Assembly: GCA_036268425.1 (NCBI GenBank)
Contig: DATAUE010000065.1
Span: 41,134-105,133, forward strand
DNA length: 64,000 nt
Direction: 5' to 3'
From: DATARH01 sp036268425
GTDB lineage: Bacteria; Pseudomonadota; Alphaproteobacteria; ATCC43930; CGMCC-115725
Translations under genes and position numbers: made by a program
Shown here: positions 25,499-33,345 of the stretch, piece after piece
How the letters are laid out: every line of letters begins with the position of its first letter
How positions within the stretch are numbered: the first letter of the stretch is position 1
The notes under the pieces: model-generated
What the model was told of the DNA's origin: nothing
Databases searched by the model: none
The model's input: only the letters and a program-made list of their open reading frames with translations

Positions 25499-26155
25499 TT
25501 AGAACTCGTACGCCTCGATGATCATCGGCTCATTGCGCGCGGCCGCGATCCACTCCTGCATGGCCGCGAGCGCCATTATTGCATCGCAATAGGCTTGGGC
25601 CTCTTCCTCCAATTCGATCTTGTAGGTCCGAAACCGGCTGACGACCGGCGCAAACATCGCATCGGCAATCGTGAAATGGCCAAACAGGAAATCGCCTTTG
25701 CCCTGGCCGAAGCGGACGCGGCAATCGCGCCACAACGCCATGACCCGATTGATGTCGGCCTGTGCCTCGGGGGTGACGCCGCGATGCGGAAAGCTCGACC
25801 GGATGTTCATCGGCAGATGCTGCCGCAACGCGGCGAACCCGCCATGCATCTCGGCGCTGACCGCGCGTGCATGCGAGCGGGCCTCCGTATCCTTCGGCCA
25901 TAGGTCGAACGTCGGAAACGATTCCGCGAGGTATTCACAGATCGCCAGGCTTTCCCAGATCGTGACGGCACCATGCCGCAACACCGGCAGGCGCCCGGAT
26001 GGCGAATATTTGAGGATGGTTTCGCGCGTGCCCGACTGCCGTAGCGGGATGACGACTTCGTCAAAAGCCACGGTCGTGCGCTTCAGCACGAGCCACGGCC
26101 GCAACGACCACGACGAGTAATTCTTGTTGCCGAGATACATCGTCAGATCGGCCAT
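25499..26155 (-). CDS. Glutathione S-transferase family protein
   Basis: A 218-residue GST. The thioredoxin-like N-terminal domain reads MYLGNKNYSSWSLRPWLVLK, with Ser residues (NYSSWS) at the glutathione-activating position, and SGRLPVLRHGAVTIWESLAICEYLAE, with the glutathione gamma-glutamyl-binding E-S pair. The C-terminal domain is all-helical (FGQGKGDFLFGHFTIADAMFAPVV; the DAMFAP helix has the buried Asp). The NKNYSSWSLRPW motif places it in the bacterial branch close to YfcF/zeta-like enzymes. It probably conjugates or isomerises a small electrophile in the cytoplasm. Confidence 0.9.
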   Translation of the reverse strand: MADLTMYLGNKNYSSWSLRPWLVLKRTTVAFDEVVIPLRQSGTRETILKYSPSGRLPVLRHGAVTIWESLAICEYLAESFPTFDLWPKDTEARSHARAVSAEMHGGFAALRQHLPMNIRSSFPHRGVTPEAQADINRVMALWRDCRVRFGQGKGDFLFGHFTIADAMFAPVVSRFRTYKIELEEEAQAYCDAIMALAAMQEWIAAARNEPMIIEAYEF

Positions 26156-26234
26156 GAAGCCCTCATTCTGGCTGTTCCCGCGCTACTGTGCCGACAATAT
26201 GCGCGAGCGGCAATCGACGCCGCAGCAACGCCCT

Positions 26235-27080
26235 CTACAGCATGCCGAGAGGGCTGCGGCCCTTCGGCGGCGGAAACGCCCGATCGAGCGCCACGAGATC
26301 GGAATCATCCAAAGCCAGGTTCAGCGCGCCCCAATTCTCGCGCACATGCGCCGCCTTGGTCGCTTTCGGAATGACGATCATGCCGTCCTGCCGCAGCAAC
26401 CAGGCGAGCGCGACCTGCGCCGCAGTCGCGCCGTGCCGCTCGCCGACCTCCCGCAAAGTGCGGTTGCCGAGGATGCGGCCCTGTTCGATCGGCGAATAGG
26501 CCATGATCGAAATACGGCGCTCGCGGCACCACGGGATCAGATCCCATTCCGGGCCGCGTCGGCTGAGATTGTAGAGAATCTGGTTGGACGCGACACCAGC
26601 GCCGCCGGTCAGCCCGACCCATTCGCGCATGTCCTCGGCGCCGAAATTGCTGACGCCGTGATGCCGAATTTTGCCGTCGCGCTGCAGCCGGGCAAGCCCG
26701 GCCAGCGTCTCCGCCAGCGGCACCGAGCCGCGCCAATGCAGCAGGTAAAGATCGATACGGTCGGTCTTGAGTCGCTTCAGACTGCGCTCGCACGCCTCGA
26801 CGACGCCTTTCTGCGAGGCATTGCTCGGCAGCACCTTGCTGACGATGAACAACCGGTCGCGCGCGCCAGCCGACGCCGCGGCAACCACTTCCTCGGCGCC
26901 GCCATTGCCGTACATCTCGGCGGTGTCGATCAGCGTCATGCCGAGTTCGATGCCGAGCTTGACGGCAGCGGCTTCCTCGGCGGCCTGCCGCCGGTTCTCG
27001 CCCATATGCCAGGTGCCAAGACCGAAGGCCGGCACGGATTCGCCATCCGGCAGAGTAACGCGAGGCGGGTTGTCGCTCAT
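26235..27080 (-). CDS. Aldo/keto reductase
   Basis: A 281-residue NADPH-dependent (beta/alpha)8 oxidoreductase. Motifs: GLGTWHMGENRR, MTLIDTAEMYGNGGAEE (catalytic Asp and Tyr), FIVSKVLPSNAS (catalytic Lys), RIDLYLLHWRGSVPL (catalytic His), IRHHGVSNFG, and IVIPKATKAAHVRENWGAL for cofactor binding. The tetrad D-Y-K-H is complete. It overlaps rsmD by 4 bp (ATGA), so it is translated with it, although the functions are unrelated. It most closely resembles the DkgA/YtbE-type general carbonyl reductases. Confidence 0.9.
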   Translation of the reverse strand: MSDNPPRVTLPDGESVPAFGLGTWHMGENRRQAAEEAAAVKLGIELGMTLIDTAEMYGNGGAEEVVAAASAGARDRLFIVSKVLPSNASQKGVVEACERSLKRLKTDRIDLYLLHWRGSVPLAETLAGLARLQRDGKIRHHGVSNFGAEDMREWVGLTGGAGVASNQILYNLSRRGPEWDLIPWCRERRISIMAYSPIEQGRILGNRTLREVGERHGATAAQVALAWLLRQDGMIVIPKATKAAHVRENWGALNLALDDSDLVALDRAFPPPKGRSPLGML

Positions 27081-27661
27081 ATCGGCTCTCCTGTCAGGGC
27101 ATCGTCGCGGCGCAGAAACACCAGGCGGGCGGCACCGTAGACGCGCTCGTCAACGACGGTAAAGCCGGCGGGCGCCGCAAGTTCCTCGCGCGCCGCAATT
27201 TCCGCAACAATCAGCGCGTCCGACGCCAGCCAGCCGGCCGCATCGAGCGCGCTCAGGGCCGGCATCGCCAGACCGCTGTGATAGGGCGGATCGAGAAAGG
27301 CGACAGCACAGGCAAAAACGGCGCGTCGCGGCCGTGTGGCATCCCCGGCCAGGATATGGACCCGGTCGTCCTCGTCGAGCATCGAGACGTTGCGGCGTAA
27401 CACCCCGAGCGCCTCGCGGCTGTCCTCGATAAACGCGGCGTCGCTGGCGCCGCGCGACAAGGCTTCCAGCCCGAGCGCCCCAGTGCCGGCAAACGCGTCC
27501 AGCACCGGCCGTTCGGCAAATGGCAGCCCCGACGCCGCGAACGCACCGTGCGACAGAATGTTGAACAGCGCCTCGCGCGCCCGATCGCTGGTCGGCCGCA
27601 CCGTATCACCCGGCGGCACCCCCAGCCGCCGCCCGCGATGCACCCCGCCGACAATGCGCAT
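27077..27661 (-). CDS. rsmD: 16S rRNA (guanine(966)-N(2))-methyltransferase RsmD
   Basis: A 194-residue Rossmann-fold methyltransferase that uses S-adenosylmethionine to methylate G966 of 16S rRNA in the 30S subunit. The start MRIVGGVHRGRRL is the usual family beginning; an in-frame ATG at 27691 would add ten residues. Motif I (LDAFAGTGALGLEALSRGA), the acidic residue in AAFIEDSRE and the catalytic DPPY (VAFLDPPYHSG) are all visible. It follows rluB by 36 bases on the same strand, a frequent arrangement in alphaproteobacteria. Confidence 0.93.
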   Translation of the reverse strand: MRIVGGVHRGRRLGVPPGDTVRPTSDRAREALFNILSHGAFAASGLPFAERPVLDAFAGTGALGLEALSRGASDAAFIEDSREALGVLRRNVSMLDEDDRVHILAGDATRPRRAVFACAVAFLDPPYHSGLAMPALSALDAAGWLASDALIVAEIAAREELAAPAGFTVVDERVYGAARLVFLRRDDALTGEPI

Positions 27662-27697
27662 GCCGCGCTTTTCGTGCAACGCACGCATCACATGCCA

Positions 27698-28612
27698 TCA
27701 ATCATTGGTTCTTTGCCCACTATCACTTCGACGGATCGCTCTTGTTCGCGGCGATTTCGTCGCCACGGCCTTTGCCTCAGGCCGCTGATCAGGAGAGGTA
27801 TTGCGTGAAGCGGAACTCCCAAGCTGCTCCGCGAGCACCTTTTTCGGGATTTCCTCGATCGCGCCGCGCGCCAGTTGCCCGAGCTGAAACGGCCCGTAGG
27901 CCAATCGGATCAGGCGGGTAACACGATAGTCGAGGTGCTCCAATACGCGCCGCACTTCGCGGTTCTTGCCTTCGCGCAGCGACAGCGTGATCCAGGCGTT
28001 CGAGCCTTGCTGGCGATCCAGTTGGGCGCGGATCGACCCGTACGATACGCCGTCGACCGAAATGCCGCGGTCGAGCGCCGTCAGCCGCGCCGGATCGACA
28101 ATCCCATGCACCCGCACCCGGTAGCGCCGGATCCAGCCGGTCGCAGGAAGTTCGAGACGCCGAGCCAACGCGCCGTCATTGGTCAGCAGCAACAGCCCCT
28201 CGGAGTTGAGGTCGAGGCGGCCGATCGAGATCAGCCGGGGCAATTCCGCCGGCAACGCCGCAAACACCGTTGCGCGGCCCTTTTCGTCGCGATGCGTCGT
28301 CACCAGCCCAGTGGGTTTGTGATAACGCCACAGTCGTGCCCGCTCGCGCTCCGGCAATGGTCTGCCGTCAATGCGGATATCGCTGTCGTCGGTGACCGTA
28401 ACCGCTGGGCTGGTCAGCACGGCGCCATCCACGACGACCCGCCCCTCGGCAATCCACCGCTCGGCATCCCGCCGCGAACACAGCCCCGCGCGCGCCATGA
28501 CTTTTGCGATGCGTTCCGGTGCGGTCGGTGTTGGAATACCCGGCGCGGGAGCAGCAACTCGTTTCGGAACGGCTCGCTTGGAAGCGCTGCGTTCGCGTAG
28601 GGCCTGTGCCAT
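27698..28612 (-). CDS. rluB: 23S rRNA pseudouridine synthase RluB-like (RsuA family)
   Basis: A 304-residue pseudouridine synthase. An S4 RNA-binding domain (RIAKVMARAGLCSRRDAERWIAEGRV) leads into the RsuA-type catalytic core, with the nucleophilic Asp in SIGRLDLNSEGLLLLTNDG and the later ITLSLREGKNREVRRVLEHL. The tail (about 45 residues) is basic and Ser/Thr-rich, probably disordered and RNA-binding. The start is uncertain: 28612 (MAQALRER) and 28663 (MSSLRTR) are both in frame and neither has a strong ribosome site; the open frame to 29614 is an antisense shadow of tadA. It is divergent from tadA. RluB versus RluE/RsuA cannot be settled from motifs alone. Confidence 0.87.
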   Translation of the reverse strand: MAQALRERSASKRAVPKRVAAPAPGIPTPTAPERIAKVMARAGLCSRRDAERWIAEGRVVVDGAVLTSPAVTVTDDSDIRIDGRPLPERERARLWRYHKPTGLVTTHRDEKGRATVFAALPAELPRLISIGRLDLNSEGLLLLTNDGALARRLELPATGWIRRYRVRVHGIVDPARLTALDRGISVDGVSYGSIRAQLDRQQGSNAWITLSLREGKNREVRRVLEHLDYRVTRLIRLAYGPFQLGQLARGAIEEIPKKVLAEQLGSSASRNTSPDQRPEAKAVATKSPRTRAIRRSDSGQRTND

Positions 28613-28696
28613 GCTGGAATCCCATTGAACGCGACCGAGGCTGCGGGTGCGCAGAGACGACATAGGCCGAGCCACGCCTTGGGGCAATCGCTGGTG

Positions 28697-29152
28697 ATGA
28701 CCGCGTCGCTTCCGCCTGCGATGGCCAGCGCGCTTGACGCAGCCAAGACGGCCGCGGCAAACGGCGATGTGCCGGTCGGCGCCGTGCTGGTCGACGCGAG
28801 CGGCGGCATTATCGCGGCGGCCGGCAATCGCGTCGAGCGCGACCACGACCCCACGGCACACGCCGAAATGCTGGTGCTGCGAGCCGGGGTTGCCAGCCTC
28901 GGTGCAAAACATCTCGCCGGCTGCGACCTCTATGTGACGCTGGAACCCTGCCCGATGTGTGCCGCGGCCATAGGGCTGGCGCATATCAGGCGCCTTTATT
29001 TCGGCGCCTATGACCCGAAAGGCGGCGGTGTCGAGCATGGCCCGCGCATCTTCGCGCACCCCACCTGTCATCACCGGCCCGAGATCTACGGCGGCATCGC
29101 CGAAGCCGCCGCCGCCGACCTGCTGCGCCGCTTTTTCCGCGAACGCCGCTAG
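28697..29152 (+). CDS. tadA: tRNA-specific adenosine deaminase TadA
   Basis: A 151-residue zinc deaminase that converts A34 to inosine in the anticodon of tRNA-Arg(ACG). The zinc site reads HAEM (His plus the proton-shuttling Glu) and EPCPMCAAA (two Cys). DVPVGAVLVDASGGIIAAAGNRVE and RRLYFGAYDPKGGGVEHG are family landmarks. Usual length is 150-170. The start at 28697 has only a weak upstream site; GTG at 28694 is directly adjacent. Its stop overlaps the end of the cyclase gene by 4 bp (convergent). Confidence 0.92.
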   Translation: MTASLPPAMASALDAAKTAAANGDVPVGAVLVDASGGIIAAAGNRVERDHDPTAHAEMLVLRAGVASLGAKHLAGCDLYVTLEPCPMCAAAIGLAHIRRLYFGAYDPKGGGVEHGPRIFAHPTCHHRPEIYGGIAEAAAADLLRRFFRERR

Positions 29153-30342
29153 CCCGCCCAATCCTCCGGCGGCAGCTCGAACAGGCGCTGCAATCGGGAA
29201 AAGCCTCGCAGCTCGAAATGGCCGATTTCCCAGACCGGCCGCCCCAGGGTCGCGGCGAACGCCTCCGACATGATCAGCGGGCGGTCGAGTTCGCGGCAGA
29301 ACCGCTCGATACGGCTCGTCAAATTCACATCGGGGCCGATCACGGTGAAATCGAGCCGGTCGCCCGAGCCGATATTGCCGTAGGAGGCGGTCCCGTAATG
29401 CAGCGCAATCCCGGCCTGGAGGATCGGCGCCCCGGGCTGTTCGCGGCGGTTGCGCGCCGTTACGGCCGCGAGTGCCTCCTGCGCGGCGGCAAGCGCGGCC
29501 CGGCATGCCTCGGTTTCGCTGGCGCCGGGAGGCGGGTGAAAAATTGCCAGCACCCCGTCGCCCATGATTTCCATGATCTCGCCGTGGTGCCGGTAGACCG
29601 GCGGAAACACGCAATCGAAGTATTCGTTGAGCAGGCGGATCACGTCGCGCGGCCCCATCCGGTCCGACAGCAACGTGAAATCGCGCAGGTCAACCAGCAT
29701 CAAGGCCGCTGTGATCGTGCGGACATCGCCGCGGCGGACCTGACCATCCAGGATCAGCCGGGTCGGCTCCTGCCCGACATAGGTATTGAGCATGTTCTCG
29801 ATAAAGCGCCGCATTGCCTTCAACTCGACCACCGCCGAGAAGGCTGGCAGCACACTGTCAAAAAAAATCAGGTCGGCCGGCGTAAACCCGCCCGGATACC
29901 GGGTCGCCAATGCCACGGCATTGACCAGCCCGACGGAATAGGTGACCGGAGCAATCGTGTAATGGGTAAACCCCTGCTCGCGCAGTTCTTCGAGCAGCCC
30001 GAACGGCAACGCCCGGCCGTGATCAAGCCGCCAGTCGAGCCGCCGGTTGCTTTCGACCGCGGCGCGCATCGGGCTTTCAAGATACATTGCTGTTTTTTCG
30101 ACTCCATGATCGAGATAGCGCTCGTCGATCGACTTTCCAGGCTCCCAGATGCGGGCAACACCCCGATAGCGTGCGTGCAGCGCGCGCAACTGGAGCGACG
30201 CGCGGTCGAGCGGTAGACCGGCGGCAATGCTGCGCTCGCAGAACTCGCCGAGAAGCACGCTGGCGTCGGGCAGCAGGCGGCCGTCGCGCACCAGCCAATC
30301 GGTCAGCGCGCGGGCTGCGGCAGGTCCGCACTCGACGCTCAT
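29149..30342 (-). CDS. Class III adenylate/guanylate cyclase with altered base-recognition residue
   Basis: A 397-residue cyclase. An N-terminal regulatory region (residues 1-195, with LRALHARYRGVARIWEPGK and a conserved HYTIAPVTYSVGLV segment) is followed by a single CHD catalytic domain. Metal-binding Asp218 (LVDLRDFT) and Asp262 (GDGVLAIF) are present, as are the transition-state Asn340 and Arg344 (VNLTSR). The position that normally holds the adenine-recognising Lys is Glu258 (GEIMEIMGDG), and its partner is Thr333 (DFTVIGPDVN). Thr is known in class IIIb enzymes, but Glu for Lys is a guanylate-cyclase-like feature. It makes a cyclic nucleotide in the cytosol, probably as a homodimer. Its end overlaps tadA, and its start overlaps the next secreted-protein gene by 4 bp. 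Confidence 0.87.
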   Translation of the reverse strand: MSVECGPAAARALTDWLVRDGRLLPDASVLLGEFCERSIAAGLPLDRASLQLRALHARYRGVARIWEPGKSIDERYLDHGVEKTAMYLESPMRAAVESNRRLDWRLDHGRALPFGLLEELREQGFTHYTIAPVTYSVGLVNAVALATRYPGGFTPADLIFFDSVLPAFSAVVELKAMRRFIENMLNTYVGQEPTRLILDGQVRRGDVRTITAALMLVDLRDFTLLSDRMGPRDVIRLLNEYFDCVFPPVYRHHGEIMEIMGDGVLAIFHPPPGASETEACRAALAAAQEALAAVTARNRREQPGAPILQAGIALHYGTASYGNIGSGDRLDFTVIGPDVNLTSRIERFCRELDRPLIMSEAFAATLGRPVWEIGHFELRGFSRLQRLFELPPEDWAG

Positions 30343-30683
30343 CGCGGCAGCGAGGCCATGCCGCCGGGCGCGGGAGAAACCGTGCCGCCGAGCGGGGCAG
30401 GCGACGGCGCTGCAAAAGAGTTGAGCTGGCGATCGACCTGTAGCTGCGTCGGGTTGGTGCCGGCCGGGTTCCGCAGCGACAGTTGCCTTTGAGTCTGCAA
30501 TAGCTGGCTGCGATAGTTCTCAAGCTGTTGCTGCTGCAGCGGGCTGTTGGCGTACGGCGTCAGCGGCGAATGCGGATCCATCGCGTAATAGGGCACCGCC
30601 GGAACGATCGTCGTCTGCGCTCGAGCCGTCTGCACCAGCGACGCGGCGACAAGCGCCAAAATCAGCAACGCACGACGGCGCAT
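30339..30683 (-). CDS. Small secreted Gln/Pro-rich protein
   Basis: A 114-residue protein with a signal peptide (MRRRALLILALVAASLVQTARAQ). The start at 30683 has GGGAG seven bases upstream. The mature part holds a Pro/Tyr segment (VPYYAMDPHSPL), a Gln/Leu-rich helical stretch (SPLQQQQLENYRSQLLQTQRQL) that could form a coiled coil, and a Pro/Ala/Gly tail. No known domain. It is coupled by 4-bp overlap to the cyclase gene downstream, so it is probably made together with it, perhaps as a periplasmic partner, but there is no direct evidence. Confidence 0.6.
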   Translation of the reverse strand: MRRRALLILALVAASLVQTARAQTTIVPAVPYYAMDPHSPLTPYANSPLQQQQLENYRSQLLQTQRQLSLRNPAGTNPTQLQVDRQLNSFAAPSPAPLGGTVSPAPGGMASLPR

Positions 30684-30890
30684 TACAAGCTCCCGGCGCC
30701 GATGGGCGCAGTTCGTTAATGTCGGGTGCCCGATTGAGCACGGCAATGGCCGTGGCTGCATCTGAGAGTGCGTCGATGCACGCCCTTACGGCGCACTTGA
30801 ACGGCTGATGCGAGAGGGGCGCGCTTGCCCGCAACAGTCAGCATAGGCAGGATGGCGCCATCGGCCTCAGGGCAAAGCGGAGAAACCGGA

Positions 30891-32435
30891 ATGAACGGTG
30901 CGGAAAGTCTGGTGCGCACGCTGGTCGGCGGCGGCGTCAATGTGTGCTTTGCCAACCCTGGCACCTCCGAGATGCATTTTGTCGCCGCGCTCGACCGGGT
31001 CGACGGCATGCGCTGCGTCCTCGGGCTGTTCGAGGGCGTCGTGACAGGCGCAGCCGACGGCTATTACCGGATGACCGACAACCCGGCCGCAACCTTGCTG
31101 CATCTCGGCCCCGGCCTTGCGAATGGTCTCGCCAACATCCACAACGCCAACAAGGCGATGTCGGGGATGGTCAATATCGTCGGCGACCACGCCACCTATC
31201 ACCGGCAATACGATGCGCCGCTGACCTCCGATATCGAAGGGCTGGCGCGTCCGTCGTCGCATTGGGTCAAGACCTCGCCGGATGCGAAATCGATTGCCGC
31301 CGACGGCGCTGCCGCGGTCGAAGCGGCGCGAATGGCGCCGGGCCGCATCGCGACCCTGATCTTGCCGGCCGACACGGCGTGGAACGAAGGCTCCGGCGCC
31401 GCCCCGGTCAAGCCTGCCGCCAAGCCTACGGCGCCGTCGCATGACGCCGTCGTCGAGGCGGCACGGGTGCTGCGCTCGGGAGAACCGACGCTGATCCTCT
31501 TGACCGGCCGTGCCGTGCGCGCCGATGGGCTGGACCTCGCCGGCCGCATCGCCGCCAAAACCGGCGCGCGGCTGATCGCGCAGGGATCGAACGCACGCAC
31601 CCAGCGCGGCCGCGGCCGGGTATCGGTCGAGCGCATTCCCTATGTCGTCGATCAGGCGTTGCGGGTGCTGGCCGGCCTCAAGCACATCATTCTGGTCGGC
31701 TCGAAGATGCCGGTAGCGTTTTTCGCCTATCCCGACAAACCGAGCCAGCTCAGCCCGACCGATTGTCAGGGGCATGTGCTGGCGCGGCCGGACGAAGACC
31801 TGATTGCCGGTCTCGAAATGCTGGCGGACGAGGTCGGCGCGCGCGGCACCGCGCCGCTGGTGGTCAACGATCCGGCGCCGACGCCGGCGACGGGAGCGAT
31901 TACGCCGGAGGCGCTCGGCAGGTCGGTAGGCGCACTGCTGCCGGAAAATGCGATTATCGCCGACGAGGCGGTGACCACCGGCCGCGGGTTTTTCGCGCCG
32001 ACCAAATCGGCACAGCCGCATGACTGGCTGTCGAATATGGGCGGATCGATCGGGTTCGGACCGCCGATGGCGACCGGCGCGGCGGTTGCCTGCCCCGATC
32101 GCAAGGTCGTCGCGCTGCAGGCCGACGGCAGCGCCATGTACACCGTGCAGGCGCTGTGGACGCAAGCTCGCGAAGGTCTCGACATCACGACGGTCCTGTT
32201 TTCCAACCGCACCTATCAGATCCTGCGCGGCGAACTAGCCAATGTCGGCGCCGGCAACCCCGGCCGCAAAGCGCTCGACATGCTCGATCTCGGCAACCCC
32301 GATATCGATTGGGTCGGCCTCGCCAAAAGCGTGGGCGTGCCCGGTGCTAGGGTGACCGACATGGAAAGCTTTAACCGCCGGTTCGCCGAAGGCGTCGCAA
32401 CGCCGGGACCGTTCCTCGTCGAAGTGGTACTCTGA
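30891..32435 (+). CDS. Acetolactate-synthase-like thiamine-diphosphate enzyme
   Basis: A 514-residue TPP enzyme of the acetolactate synthase/benzoylformate decarboxylase type. The start at 30891 follows CGGAGAAACCGG. The N-terminal pyrimidine-binding domain holds FANPGTSEMHF and the cofactor-activating Glu48 (GLFEGVVTGAADGY). The C-terminal domain has GGSIGFGPPMATGAA and the metal/TPP motif ADGSAMYTVQALW...SNRTY, where Ala replaces the first Gly of the usual GDG. No small regulatory subunit gene follows. The sequence belongs to the catabolic IlvX-type branch rather than to true valine-leucine biosynthesis. Likely reaction: decarboxylation or carboligation of a 2-oxo acid. Substrate unknown. 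Confidence 0.85.
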   Translation: MNGAESLVRTLVGGGVNVCFANPGTSEMHFVAALDRVDGMRCVLGLFEGVVTGAADGYYRMTDNPAATLLHLGPGLANGLANIHNANKAMSGMVNIVGDHATYHRQYDAPLTSDIEGLARPSSHWVKTSPDAKSIAADGAAAVEAARMAPGRIATLILPADTAWNEGSGAAPVKPAAKPTAPSHDAVVEAARVLRSGEPTLILLTGRAVRADGLDLAGRIAAKTGARLIAQGSNARTQRGRGRVSVERIPYVVDQALRVLAGLKHIILVGSKMPVAFFAYPDKPSQLSPTDCQGHVLARPDEDLIAGLEMLADEVGARGTAPLVVNDPAPTPATGAITPEALGRSVGALLPENAIIADEAVTTGRGFFAPTKSAQPHDWLSNMGGSIGFGPPMATGAAVACPDRKVVALQADGSAMYTVQALWTQAREGLDITTVLFSNRTYQILRGELANVGAGNPGRKALDMLDLGNPDIDWVGLAKSVGVPGARVTDMESFNRRFAEGVATPGPFLVEVVL

Positions 32436-32551
32436 CGCATTACCGCGTCTGACGCGAGCCGGTTCCGGCGCGCATTTGCACAGCGGAACGATTGCTGGTT
32501 AAGGACGTTTGCCGCGAGGGTAGAGCAACGGAGGCTGGGAGTCTGGGCGCA

Positions 32552-33313
32552 TTGAACCCGCTATATCTCAGCCACCATTTCGATTTAAGCCCGCATCGGA
32601 TCGGACTGTTTCTGGATGTTGACGGGACGTTGCTCGATCTGGCCCCCTCACCCGATGCGGTCGAGGTGCCAGCTGCATTGCTGGCCGATCTCGCCGCTAT
32701 CGAGCGTCGCCTCGGCGGCGCTCTTGCACTGGTCAGCGGCCGGCCGATCGCGGAACTCGATCGGCTGTTCCCGCTCGGGCTGAAAGCGAGCGGCGTGCAC
32801 GGCGCCGAAATCCGCGGTACGGCCAACGGAGCCGCAACCGCGCTGACGCAGGCCCGACTGCCCGACACCGCCTGGCAGGAGTTACAGCTTCTGCTGCAGC
32901 GCTTTCCGCGCACCTTCGCCGAAAACAAGGGCGTCGATTTCACGATTCACCATCGGTTCAGCGATTCTGAAAAGGCGCCGCTGCGCACGGCGCTGACGGA
33001 CTTCACCGCCGGGCTTCCGGGCTATGATCTGGATCTGGTTGCCGGGCATCTGGTGTTCGAGATCAGACCGGCGGGATTTCACAAGGGGAAAGCAATCGAA
33101 CGCTTCATGGCGGTGTCTCCGTTTGCCGGGCGGTGTCCGGTTTTTATTGCCGACGATCCGCTCGATCAGCCGGGGTTTGACGCTGCGTTGCGGCTTGGCG
33201 GCTTCGCATTTTCAGTCGGCGAAGAGCGTCCGGGGTTATCCGGGTGGTTCCCGGAACCGCAGGCGGTGCGCACCTGGCTCGGCGAAATCGCCCAGTGCCA
33301 GAGCACACCATGA
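32552..33313 (+). CDS. otsB: Trehalose-6-phosphate phosphatase
   Basis: A 253-residue HAD-type phosphatase that removes phosphate from trehalose 6-phosphate. The nucleophile motif is FLDVDGTLLDL (Asp22 and Asp24 with this start), followed by LVSGRPIAELD, GVHGAEIRG and FHKGKAI (Lys). The C-terminal acidic motif is ADDPLDQPGF, a variant of the usual GDDxTDExxF that keeps the metal-binding Asp residues. The start is uncertain: TTG at 32552 has GGGAG 10 bases upstream, while TTG at 32492 would add 20 residues without a good site. The stop overlaps an ATG of the otsA frame (33310), so otsB and otsA are coupled. Confidence 0.88.
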   Translation: MNPLYLSHHFDLSPHRIGLFLDVDGTLLDLAPSPDAVEVPAALLADLAAIERRLGGALALVSGRPIAELDRLFPLGLKASGVHGAEIRGTANGAATALTQARLPDTAWQELQLLLQRFPRTFAENKGVDFTIHHRFSDSEKAPLRTALTDFTAGLPGYDLDLVAGHLVFEIRPAGFHKGKAIERFMAVSPFAGRCPVFIADDPLDQPGFDAALRLGGFAFSVGEERPGLSGWFPEPQAVRTWLGEIAQCQSTP

Positions 33314-33345
33314 AAAATCAGGCAAAAAATCAAGGAGGATCGGAG

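Noticed and set aside
28613..29614. Long N-terminal extension of the rluB frame
   Set aside because: It runs antisense through tadA and the cyclase end, and the S4 domain begins only after residue 28612 downstream.
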